From Verrucomicrobiota bacterium (GTDB lineage Bacteria; Verrucomicrobiota; Verrucomicrobiia; Opitutales; Opitutaceae): 7,577 bases of DNA. A model generated the notes under the pieces. That model was not told the origin of the DNA, did no database searches, and was given only the letters and a program-made list of their open reading frames with translations. Location: assembly GCA_023399155.1 (NCBI GenBank), contig JAEWQP010000009.1, positions 1-7,577 of the forward strand. Direction: 5' to 3'. The translations under genes were made by a program, and so were the position numbers. Shown in pieces: positions 1 through 5,940 of the stretch (within the stretch, counting starts at the first letter, position 1; each line of letters opens with the position of its first letter).

Positions 1-2188
1 TCGAGGCCGTGCCCCAGTCGTCGTTGGAGGCGAGGATCTCCCCGGGATTGCTTTCATCGCGCAGGAACAGCTGCGAGTCGACCAGGCGGTCCTCCAATTC
101 GAAGGTGTCATACATGCCCGGGCCGACCGCGCGGATGAGCATGCGCTTGGTGCCCGTGCCGCTGATGACGAACCCGGGAATGAGCGCGTTGCCGCCGGTC
201 AGGTCCAGGGCGCGCGTGGACAGGTTCATCAGGCGCGCGTTGGAATCGGGCGCCGGGTTGACCGTGACCACCGCGGCCTCGCTGGTGGCCGAGCCGTTGG
301 CGTTGGTTACCACGACGGTGTAGCTGCCGCCGTGAAACACCTGCGTGCTCGGGATGGTGTACTCCGCGCCGGTCGCTCCGGCGATGTCCACGCCGTCGAG
401 CCGCCACTGATACGTCAGCCCGGTTCCGCCGGCTGTGACCGTCAGCTTCGTCTGTCCGCCCGCCGTCGAGGTCGTCGCCGTGGGCTGCACGCTGATCTCG
501 GGGAGGCTCGTGTCGGCCGCGGTGAGCACGAGGTGCGCGGCGGTCAGCGGCGGCAGCGTGTAGGTGAATGTGTTGTTCTCGATCGATGTCACAGCGGCAC
601 GCTCGCTGATGGCGGCGCTGGAGGCGTCGAACGCAAACACGCGCGCGCTGCCGTACCGGCGCGTGCCCGCGAGCCCGATGGTCGCGACCGCAGGCTCGGT
701 GTCGTTCTTGTTCAGCAGGATCACGTGCAATCTTGTCGGATCGTCGGCGTCGATCGACGCATGCACCGAACAGGTGGTGCGGTCATTGACCGACGCGCTG
801 ACGGCCGTGTCGCCGACGGCGCCGCCCGCGCCGTCGTAGTTGAGATAGAGCCGGAAGGCGGCTGCGATGTAGCTCACGTCCTCGTGGATCTTCCACCAGC
901 ACGCGGCATAGATGCCCTGGTCGGCGAAGATCCCGAGCGTGTCGGCCTGGGCGATCCCGCCCGAGACGTGGCTCTCGCCACCGAAGTTGTACTCCGTGAG
1001 CGCGAGTTTCGTGCCGGGATAGAACGCGTCGATCGAGGCCTGCATGGTGGGCAGGAGCGGCAGGTACTGCGAGAACCACCGGGCGATCCAGCTGTGCTCG
1101 CGGTAGGTGCTATCCCAATACGTACGGGGCGCCTGCATGCGGGCCGTGTTGCAGGCCCGGTTGGTCCAGTCCTCGGTTTCCTGGATGCGCACCGCGTTGT
1201 CGAGATCGGCGGACTCGCGCGCCTCGGAGTAGTTGTGGATGTCAACGACGTCGAGCAGGCGGGCGCCGGCCGTGTCCGACGCCTTCTTCATCTGGTCGAG
1301 GTAGTAGTCGAGGAACCAGCGGTAGTCGCCCTTCTGGCGTTCCGTGGGCCAGTCCGTCGCGCTCTGGTAGTCGAGGCAGCCCCCGAATCCATAGCTCACG
1401 AAGCCGAAGGTCTCGGCGGATGGGTCGAGGCGCCTGAGCATGCGGGCGGCATCGACGTTCTTTGAGATTAGTTCGACGCACGTCGGCTTGTTCGGATGGA
1501 GAAGTGGATGTGTGCCGTTCTCAAGAAGGACGGGCACGCCGTTGCTCCTCAGGCCCCTGGACCAGAGATCCGGCTCGTTGTCCAGGCAGTAGCCGCGGAC
1601 GCCGGTGGGCGAGGATGCCGGCCCGTAGCGCGTGACCAGGAGGTTCACAAACTCGTCCATATAGACCACTGCGTCGGTCGTGTCGGGGGTGAGTGAATAC
1701 GCGGTCGGCTTGGTGAGGCTCGTCGCGACCCAGCGCGAGGACGGCGCGGCCTGCGCCGCAGCAACGGGCCCCGCCTTGTCCGCGGCGACGTAGCCGGCAA
1801 GCTGGAGCGTGACGATCGAGTAGGACACGCCGCGCTGCTGGGCCTCCTCGTGGAAATGCGTTGGGACGATGCCCGGCGTGTTTTCCTGGCCGCGCGGGAC
1901 GCCCCAGGTGAGGTAGTCGTCGCTTTGGTGGTTCCAATCGTTGCCGGCGTTGGAGGCGTTGTTCTCCCAGTTGTAGCCGGTCAGCCGATTGCCACCCTGT
2001 CGCATCGTCGTGAGCGGCGCGTCTGGAATGTCCTGGTTCGAACCGTAGATGAACGGGCTGATCGGCACGTGGCCGGCGGAGGGATCGATGGTCACGGTGA
2101 CCGCGACATCGCCGCGGGCGAGCGGAGCCATCGATGAAAGGGCGGACATCGCCGCCAGGAGCGCGGCTCCGAGGGTGCAGGTATTCAT
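1..2188 (-). CDS. Secreted GH44 endoglucanase/xyloglucanase with Ig-like and C-terminal surface-type domains (3' end outside window)
   Basis: Glycoside hydrolase family 44, whose members cut beta-1,4-glucans (cellulose derivatives, xyloglucan) outside the cell. 729 codons are visible, open to the left edge, so the C terminus is missing. Residues 1-26 look like a signal peptide (hydrophobic LGAALLAAMSALSSMAPLA, then ARG). The catalytic domain spans about 27-560. Family motifs seen are PFIYGSNQD (45-53), GGNRLTGYNWENNASNAGNDW (65-85), LDNEPDLW (202-209) with E205 as expected acid/base, and LTEYNFGGES (397-406) with E399 as expected nucleophile. Residues ~563-643 form an Ig-like domain (YQWRLDG, GSYTVVVTN), linked to a domain from ~650 starting ARLMNLSTRA with IPGFVISGTG and LIRAVGP, often found at the C terminus of secreted verrucomicrobial proteins; its role is unknown to me. 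Residues 210-225 are an insertion relative to the usual NEP.LW..TH family pattern. The ATG at 2188 was chosen because it begins the signal peptide; no Shine-Dalgarno precedes it. The family call is firm, the exact substrate is not. Confidence 0.9.
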   Translation of the reverse strand, partial: MNTCTLGAALLAAMSALSSMAPLARGDVAVTVTIDPSAGHVPISPFIYGSNQDIPDAPLTTMRQGGNRLTGYNWENNASNAGNDWNHQSDDYLTWGVPRGQENTPGIVPTHFHEEAQQRGVSYSIVTLQLAGYVAADKAGPVAAAQAAPSSRWVATSLTKPTAYSLTPDTTDAVVYMDEFVNLLVTRYGPASSPTGVRGYCLDNEPDLWSRGLRSNGVPVLLENGTHPLLHPNKPTCVELISKNVDAARMLRRLDPSAETFGFVSYGFGGCLDYQSATDWPTERQKGDYRWFLDYYLDQMKKASDTAGARLLDVVDIHNYSEARESADLDNAVRIQETEDWTNRACNTARMQAPRTYWDSTYREHSWIARWFSQYLPLLPTMQASIDAFYPGTKLALTEYNFGGESHVSGGIAQADTLGIFADQGIYAACWWKIHEDVSYIAAAFRLYLNYDGAGGAVGDTAVSASVNDRTTCSVHASIDADDPTRLHVILLNKNDTEPAVATIGLAGTRRYGSARVFAFDASSAAISERAAVTSIENNTFTYTLPPLTAAHLVLTAADTSLPEISVQPTATTSTAGGQTKLTVTAGGTGLTYQWRLDGVDIAGATGAEYTIPSTQVFHGGSYTVVVTNANGSATSEAAVVTVNPAPDSNARLMNLSTRALDLTGGNALIPGFVISGTGTKRMLIRAVGPGMYDTFELEDRLVDSQLFLRDESNPGEILASNDDWGTAS

Positions 2189-2354
2189 GGATGTGACGCG
2201 GACGACAATGGCACGTGCCGCGGAGCGGGGACGACTCCCGATCCGGGGCCGCGCGTGATGCACGGGGTTTTGACAGGGCGCTGGCGCGGACTCCCCAGCC
2301 GGGTGGGCTGGGCCGGTTTCACCGTTCAGATACTGCCGGCCGGAGCCGGAGAGT
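2189..2354 (-). promoter_or_regulatory. Upstream region of the GH44 gene
   Basis: This 166-bp gap lies between the oxidoreductase stop and the GH44 start, both on the minus strand, so it should hold the end of one transcript and probably a promoter for the other. I see no good sigma-70 pair and no Shine-Dalgarno. A perfect 10-bp palindrome, GGCACGTGCC (2210-2219), sits 22-31 bases upstream of the GH44 ATG and could be an operator, though a 10-bp palindrome in a gap this size is not rare. The regulatory role is inferred from position only. Confidence 0.35.
2294..2312 (-). terminator. Stem-loop downstream of the oxidoreductase gene, possible weak terminator
   Basis: A perfect 7-bp stem, CCCAGCC (2294-2300) with GGCTGGG (2306-2312), encloses a 5-nt loop 43 bp after the oxidoreductase stop codon. 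It is GC-rich and well placed for a transcript end, but no U-run follows on the minus strand, so it is not a classic intrinsic terminator. It could also be an mRNA 3' stability hairpin. Confidence 0.25.
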
Positions 2355-3395
2355 TCAACGGCGTTCGCAATCGAAAGTCAGGCCGACCGCGGCCCGCCAC
2401 GCATCGAGCCCGGCCATGTTGCCCAACGTGTCGGCCCAAGTCATGCCCGGGGTCCTGACCTCGACGTCGTGGTTGCGAATCGCGGCCGCGACCGCGTCGA
2501 CCTGCACCGTGTAGAGGGGGGCGGGCGCGTCGACCAGTTCTTCCGTGGGAGAGGACTCGCCACGCCGCTGGACGACCAGGCGCGCGTGCTTGTCCGCCGG
2601 TTTCCAGGGCACGGGCACCAGGACGTGTCCCTCGGAACCCCAGATGCGCACGCCACTGTCCGTGGCGACCTGAGTCGCGCAGGTGAGGTCGGCGACGCAG
2701 CCGCCGGGGAATTTCAGCGCCGCGGTGGCCTGCTGATCCACGCGACTCTGCTCGCCGATGAAAGCGGTGCCGCGAATCTCGGACGGGTTGAGAAACGGAT
2801 TTCCCTTCGAGGCGCCGGCAATGAGTCGCGCGATCGAAAGCGGGTAGCAGCCGACATCCATGATCGCGCCGCCGGCATCGGCATTGCTCAGGCGGATGTT
2901 CTGCAGATCGACGCCCATGTTGTAGCAGAACGAGGCCTGGATCATGCGCACCTCGCCGATCTCGCCGCGGCGCACGATCTCGACCAACCGCGCGGTCTGC
3001 GGATGGCAGCGATACATGAACGCCTCCATCAGGAACACGCGGGCCTTGCGCACCACCTCGATGGCACGCTCGGCCTCGGCGCGATTCACGGTGAACGGCT
3101 TCTCGCAGAGGATGTGCTTACCGGCCTCGGCGCACCGCATCGTCCATTCGGCGTGCAGCCGATTGGGCAGGGAGATATAGACAACGTCGACCTCCTTGCT
3201 CGCCAGCACCTCCTCATACGAGCCGAAGGCGCGCGGAATGCCCCAGGTGTTGGCGAACGCGCGCGCGCTTTCGAGGGATCGGCTGCCGACCGCGGCCAGG
3301 TGACCGGAGGACGAGTGCTTGATCGCCTCGGCCAGGACGTTTGCGATCTTGCCGGTGCCAAGGATGCCCCAGGCGAGGGAACGGCGTGCACGCAT
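2355..3395 (-). CDS. Gfo/Idh/MocA-family NAD(P)-dependent oxidoreductase
   Basis: A 346-residue cytoplasmic dehydrogenase of the glucose-fructose oxidoreductase/inositol dehydrogenase/MocA superfamily, full length for the family. The N-terminal Rossmann domain (about 7-125) carries WGILGTGKIA (9-18) with the GxGxxA dinucleotide-binding motif, DVVYISLPNRLH (70-81) and CEKPF (97-101) with the family's catalytic lysine K99. The C-terminal domain begins at MEAFMYRCHP (123-132) and contains GGAIMDVGCYP (175-185). K99, D180 and Y184 match in order and spacing the Lys/Asp/Tyr set of the dimeric dihydrodiol dehydrogenase/D-xylose dehydrogenase branch, so a sugar or related polyol is a reasonable substrate guess, but it is not readable from sequence. 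The ATG at 3395 fits the start of the Rossmann strand. The frame stays open upstream to 3554, but that stretch overlaps fmdB and encodes low-complexity Ala/Pro/Arg sequence. The gene starts 37 bp after the fmdB-like stop, suggesting co-transcription. No Shine-Dalgarno is present; the mRNA just before the ATG is C-rich. Confidence 0.9.
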   Translation of the reverse strand: MRARRSLAWGILGTGKIANVLAEAIKHSSSGHLAAVGSRSLESARAFANTWGIPRAFGSYEEVLASKEVDVVYISLPNRLHAEWTMRCAEAGKHILCEKPFTVNRAEAERAIEVVRKARVFLMEAFMYRCHPQTARLVEIVRRGEIGEVRMIQASFCYNMGVDLQNIRLSNADAGGAIMDVGCYPLSIARLIAGASKGNPFLNPSEIRGTAFIGEQSRVDQQATAALKFPGGCVADLTCATQVATDSGVRIWGSEGHVLVPVPWKPADKHARLVVQRRGESSPTEELVDAPAPLYTVQVDAVAAAIRNHDVEVRTPGMTWADTLGNMAGLDAWRAAVGLTFDCERR

Positions 3396-3427
3396 GGGGC
3401 GGGGTGGGAGGGGAGGGAGGGGACGGG
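3396..3427 (+). other. G-quadruplex-forming motif between the fmdB-like and oxidoreductase genes
   Basis: Seven G-runs of three or four, separated by one or two bases (GGGG C GGGG T GGG A GGGG, continuing A GGG A GGGG AC GGG), fill nearly the whole gap between two minus-strand genes and touch the oxidoreductase start codon. The G-rich strand is the plus strand, which is the DNA template for these genes, so the mRNA is correspondingly C-rich (CCCACCCCGCCCC just before ATG). The motif easily meets the usual four-run, short-loop rule for an intramolecular DNA quadruplex. Any effect on transcription or translation is inference. Confidence 0.7.
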
Positions 3428-3432
3428 TGGAC

Positions 3433-3693
3433 TCAGTGACCGCAGCCGCAGCCGCCGCAGCAACCGCCACCATGGCTGTGGCTGTGCCCATGGCTGTGGC
3501 CGTGGGACGAGGGGCCCGTCTCGGATTTCGAGCCGCCCACAAACCCATAGCCACCGGTGATCACCCGCTGCACCGGATCCCCGGTCTCTGGGTCGGCCGT
3601 AAGTGGCGCGTCGTTCATGCTTTGCTTCACTTCGAAGCGGCGGCGCGGCTTGGACGGATCGGCGGGAACGGTCTCGTAGATGTACGTGGCCAT
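3433..3693 (-). CDS. FmdB-like small protein lacking zinc-ribbon cysteines, with His/Cys-rich tail
   Basis: An 86-residue protein. Residues 1-52 follow the FmdB regulatory-protein (zinc-ribbon) pattern: MATYIYE start, FEVKQSMNDAPLT (20-32), PVQRVITGGYGFVGG (40-54). FmdB proteins normally have two CxxC pairs that bind zinc. Here the first pair is replaced by a Pro/Arg-rich stretch (TVPADPSKPRRR, 8-19) and the second by DPETG (34-38), so no zinc-ribbon cysteine remains. Residues 64-86 form a tail rich in alternating His (64, 66, 68, 70, 72, 74, plus 86) and Cys (78, 79, 82, 84) separated by Ser and Gly, resembling metal-binding tails of nickel or zinc chaperones. FmdB is named after a proposed regulator of an amidase/formamidase operon; most homologues have no proven role. 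The ATG at 3693 matches the conserved MxxYxY family start; no Shine-Dalgarno precedes it. It is probably the first gene of a two-gene transcript with the oxidoreductase. Confidence 0.8.
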   Translation of the reverse strand: MATYIYETVPADPSKPRRRFEVKQSMNDAPLTADPETGDPVQRVITGGYGFVGGSKSETGPSSHGHSHGHSHSHGGGCCGGCGCGH

Positions 3694-3855
3694 GGTCGGG
3701 GAAAGCTAGGCGGCGCGGGCCCGTCCCGCAAATGGAAACAGGGCTCCGAAAGCACGGCCGCGGTGAGCATGGCGGGCAGCACTCCGCAGACAGGATGCCC
3801 ACGCGTGGCGCAGCAAAACCTCAACCCCGCGGGCGCGAAGATCACGGGATTCAGA

Positions 3856-4027
3856 GCGTGTTTTCAAACCCGTGGTCTGGTTCAACACGATCGACCAGCC
3901 TTTGAAATGGGGGCGGCGGCTTCTGCCCGGCCGCGATCGTCCCAAGGCAGGCACCCACCGTGGCACATGCGCGGCGGAGCGGGAACTCGGCCGTCCAGGG
4001 GGCCTAGCGGAGGGACTGAAAACACGC
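3856..4027. repeat. 11-bp inverted repeats bounding a 172-bp segment
   Basis: GCGTGTTTTCA at 3856-3866 is the exact reverse complement of TGAAAACACGC at 4017-4027. The arms bound 172 bp of non-coding DNA. I see no matching target-site duplication outside the arms and no transposase. The right arm overlaps the possible terminator of the phosphate transporter. It may be chance or the ends of a small non-autonomous element. Confidence 0.4.
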
Positions 4028-4036
4028 CAGGGGCGC
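4018..4036 (-). terminator. Weak intrinsic-terminator-like hairpin after the phosphate transporter gene
   Basis: On the minus strand, about 15 nt after the stop codon, CGCC and GGCG (4032-4035 and 4025-4028) form a 4-bp stem, extendable by one G-U pair, with a 3-nt loop. It is followed by UGUUUUC. Orientation and placement fit a terminator, but the stem is short, so the call is tentative. Confidence 0.25.
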
Positions 4037-4051
4037 CGACGCAGTTTCCCC

Positions 4052-5710
4052 TCAGCTCGTGTGTCGCATGGCTTGCAGGACGTTCAGCGAATGATTCCCG
4101 ATGCTCTCCATGTTGTTGAGGATGTCGATGTAGAGCATCTCGGCCTTCACGGCGTCGCCGCCGAGCTGCATGCGGCGCATCGACTCCTTGCGCAGCCGCT
4201 TGCGCGACTGATCGATGAGCGTCTCCAACTGGTAGGCCGTTTCCATGTCAGCGGCCGTGGGCGTGCTGCCGATGAAACCGGCCGAAAACTCCAGGAAGCG
4301 GAAGAGCAGATCGGCGAAGCCCCGGATCTCCGCCATCGTTTCCGGCGGCAGCTGGCGGTTCTTGCGGCTCTTGCGCTCGGCCAGCATGACGAGGCGGTTG
4401 CCGCAATCGCAGATATCCTCCATCTCCGCCACCACGCGCATCAGCGAGGACACGCGTTGCAGCGTCGAATCGCTGAGCCGCCCGGCGGAGCATTTGAGCA
4501 GGTAATCGGTGATCTCAAACGCCTTGCGGTCGCTCTCTGCCTCGAGCTCGGCGAGCGCTTTGGCGCGCTCCGCGGCATCGGTGCCCGGTGTCTCAAAGAG
4601 GCCGACGAATCCCTTGAGGATGTCGCGGGTGATCCTGCTCATCTGCCGGATGTCCGCCTCGGCTTCGGCGATGTTCAGCTCCCCCGTGTGGGGCAGCGCC
4701 ATGGAGTGGATCATGACATGCTCGGTGCGCCGCGTCGCCCGTTCCGGGATGATGCGCTCCACCAGCCGCGCGAGCTGTGGGATGAAGCCGATCATCAAGG
4801 CGATGTTCACCAGGTTGAACAGCGAATGGAACCCGGCCATGTGGAGCGGCAGGTTGGCCACGTTCGACGAGTCGGCGGGGATGATCGCGTCCACCAGCCG
4901 GATCATCGGATTGAACGCGAGGATCACCCACGTCGCGCCGATGATGTTGAACATGAAGTGGGCCAGGGCCGCCCGCTTTGCGGCCGTGTTGCCCGCCAGT
5001 GCCGCGAGATTGGCGGTGATCGTCGTGCCGACGTTTTCCCCGAGGATGATGGCGGCCGCCGTCGGGTAGTCGATCCAGCCCTTGTAGGCCATCGTGATCG
5101 TGATGGCACCGGCCACCGACGACGACTGCACCAGGATCGTCAGCAGCGTGCCGAAGACGAAGAAGAACAGCACGGAAACATGCCCCCGACCCGTGAAGCC
5201 GGTGATGAACTGGAAGAAATCCGGATTCTTCTGCACGTCGGGCACGGATTCCTTGAGGAACAGGAGCCCGAGGAAGAGCAGACCGAAGCCGACGAAGAAT
5301 TCGCCCGTGTCACGCAGGACAGGACGCTTGAAAAAGAGGAGCGGGAAGCCGAGTCCAACGATGGGCAGCGCGATGCTGGCGACGCTGAATTTGAACCCGA
5401 GGAAGGAGACGATCCAGAACGTCGTCGTTGTGCCGAGATTGGCGCCGAAGATCATGCTGATCGCCTCGGTGAGCGTGAGCAGGCCGGCGTTGACAAAGCT
5501 CACGATCATGACCGTCGAGGCCGATGACGACTGAACCAGGCAGGTGACCGCGAAGCCGGTGCTGGCGCCGACGACACGGTTGCTCGTGACCGTGCGGAGC
5601 ATCGAGCGGAGGCGGTCGCCGGAGAGTTTCTGCAGCGCCTCGCTCATCGTCTTCATGCCGAAGATGAAGAGCCCGAGGCTGCCTAGGATGCCGAGAAGAG
5701 TGCCGATCAT
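4052..5710 (-). CDS. Na/Pi cotransporter family protein with C-terminal PhoU-like domain
   Basis: A 552-residue inner-membrane protein of the sodium-dependent phosphate cotransporter family (NptA/YjbB type), which moves inorganic phosphate with sodium; E. coli YjbB has been linked to phosphate export. Residues 1-315 contain about eight hydrophobic segments and the two diagnostic Na_Pi repeats: repeat 1 has CLVQSSSASTVM (57-68) and FGANLGTTTT (88-97), repeat 2 has ILVQSSSVAGAI (192-203) and LGENVGTTIT (223-232). The paired QSSS motifs (60-63, 195-198) are the family's substrate-binding signature. Residues ~345-545 are a charged helical PhoU-like domain (RDILKGFVGLFE, VAEMEDICDCGNRL, YIDILNNMESIGNHS). 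Length and order match the YjbB type. The ATG at 5710 begins directly with the first membrane segment. The gene is divergent from guaA, and no pst or phoU genes lie nearby. No Shine-Dalgarno or clear PHO box is visible. Transport direction cannot be read from sequence. Confidence 0.93.
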   Translation of the reverse strand: MIGTLLGILGSLGLFIFGMKTMSEALQKLSGDRLRSMLRTVTSNRVVGASTGFAVTCLVQSSSASTVMIVSFVNAGLLTLTEAISMIFGANLGTTTTFWIVSFLGFKFSVASIALPIVGLGFPLLFFKRPVLRDTGEFFVGFGLLFLGLLFLKESVPDVQKNPDFFQFITGFTGRGHVSVLFFFVFGTLLTILVQSSSVAGAITITMAYKGWIDYPTAAAIILGENVGTTITANLAALAGNTAAKRAALAHFMFNIIGATWVILAFNPMIRLVDAIIPADSSNVANLPLHMAGFHSLFNLVNIALMIGFIPQLARLVERIIPERATRRTEHVMIHSMALPHTGELNIAEAEADIRQMSRITRDILKGFVGLFETPGTDAAERAKALAELEAESDRKAFEITDYLLKCSAGRLSDSTLQRVSSLMRVVAEMEDICDCGNRLVMLAERKSRKNRQLPPETMAEIRGFADLLFRFLEFSAGFIGSTPTAADMETAYQLETLIDQSRKRLRKESMRRMQLGGDAVKAEMLYIDILNNMESIGNHSLNVLQAMRHTS

Positions 5711-5940
5711 GGAGACGGAGGTCGTCGCGTGTGGCCCGCGTTGGGGAGAGTGTCGCGCGGGACGATCGACCGCGGTCGGGCGCTTGACCAGCCGATAGCT
5801 TGGGGCCCGGCGGAGTTGGGCCGTTTTGGGACCGCCACCACCGGCCGGGAAGGGACCCCGCGCCCGCCCAGCCTCCCCAACGGCGGCGATCCCCTGCTAA
5901 CCCTCTTGCCAAGCCCACCCGCTTTCGCTTTTTCGCTCGG
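5711..5940. promoter_or_regulatory. Divergent promoter region between the Na/Pi cotransporter and guaA
   Basis: This 230-bp gap must hold promoters for both divergent genes. A perfect 12-bp palindrome, CGACCGCGGTCG (5767-5778), is a possible operator, and TTGACC (5784-5789) resembles a -35 box on the plus strand but has no partner -10 at usual spacing. The bases just before guaA (CGCTTTTTCGCTCGG) are pyrimidine-rich with no Shine-Dalgarno. No guanine-responsive (purine) riboswitch pattern was recognised. The promoter role is inferred from gene orientation. Confidence 0.5.

Larger units (their letters stand above)
3694..4051. other. 358-bp intergenic region, no convincing gene
   Basis: This gap lies between the phosphate transporter stop and the fmdB-like start, both on the minus strand. 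Short open frames exist on the minus strand (for example 3706-3966) but are Arg/Ala-rich without recognisable family pattern. The region holds an 11-bp inverted repeat (3856-3866 and 4017-4027) and an imperfect 10-bp stem (3839-3848 with 3869-3878, one G-U pair in a plus-strand RNA, 20-nt loop) that overlaps the first arm. A perfect palindrome, CCACGCGTGG, lies at 3799-3808. A very weak promoter-like pair on the minus strand (TTGCGG at 3726-3731, 17-bp spacer, TAGCTT at 3703-3708) would give a nearly leaderless fmdB transcript. The gap could contain a small RNA or a dispersed repeat; one window cannot show that. Confidence 0.5.

Noticed and set aside
332..1465. A 377-codon open frame on the plus strand opposite the GH44 gene
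   Set aside because: It is Arg/Gly/Val-rich without motifs, while the minus strand carries both GH44 catalytic motifs and the Ig-like domain.
2270..2275. TTGACA matching a perfect -35 box on the plus strand
   Set aside because: There is no -10 at 16-18 bp (CCCCAG lies there) and no plus-strand gene follows.
3396..3554. Upstream extension of the oxidoreductase to an ATG at 3554
   Set aside because: It overlaps the fmdB-like gene, crosses the G-run, and encodes low-complexity Ala/Pro sequence; the Rossmann motif fits a start at 3395.
3703..3731. TTGCGG/TAGCTT pair with a 17-bp spacer upstream of the fmdB-like gene
   Set aside because: Each box matches only three of six consensus bases, too weak to annotate as a promoter.
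3706..3966. An 86-codon minus-strand open frame in the intergenic region
   Set aside because: It is Arg/Ala-rich with no recognised family, and overlapping frames of similar length exist; it is more likely a chance frame or part of a repeat.
3872..5527. A 551-codon open frame on the plus strand opposite the Na/Pi cotransporter
   Set aside because: Its Glu/Asp/Arg/His-rich sequence is what the complement of hydrophobic membrane codons gives in GC-rich DNA; the minus strand has clear Na/Pi family motifs throughout.
5800..5940. Upstream extension of guaA to a TTG codon
   Set aside because: The 47 added residues are Pro/Arg-rich and not GuaA-like; MNQIVAVLDFGSQ at 5941 matches the usual N terminus.
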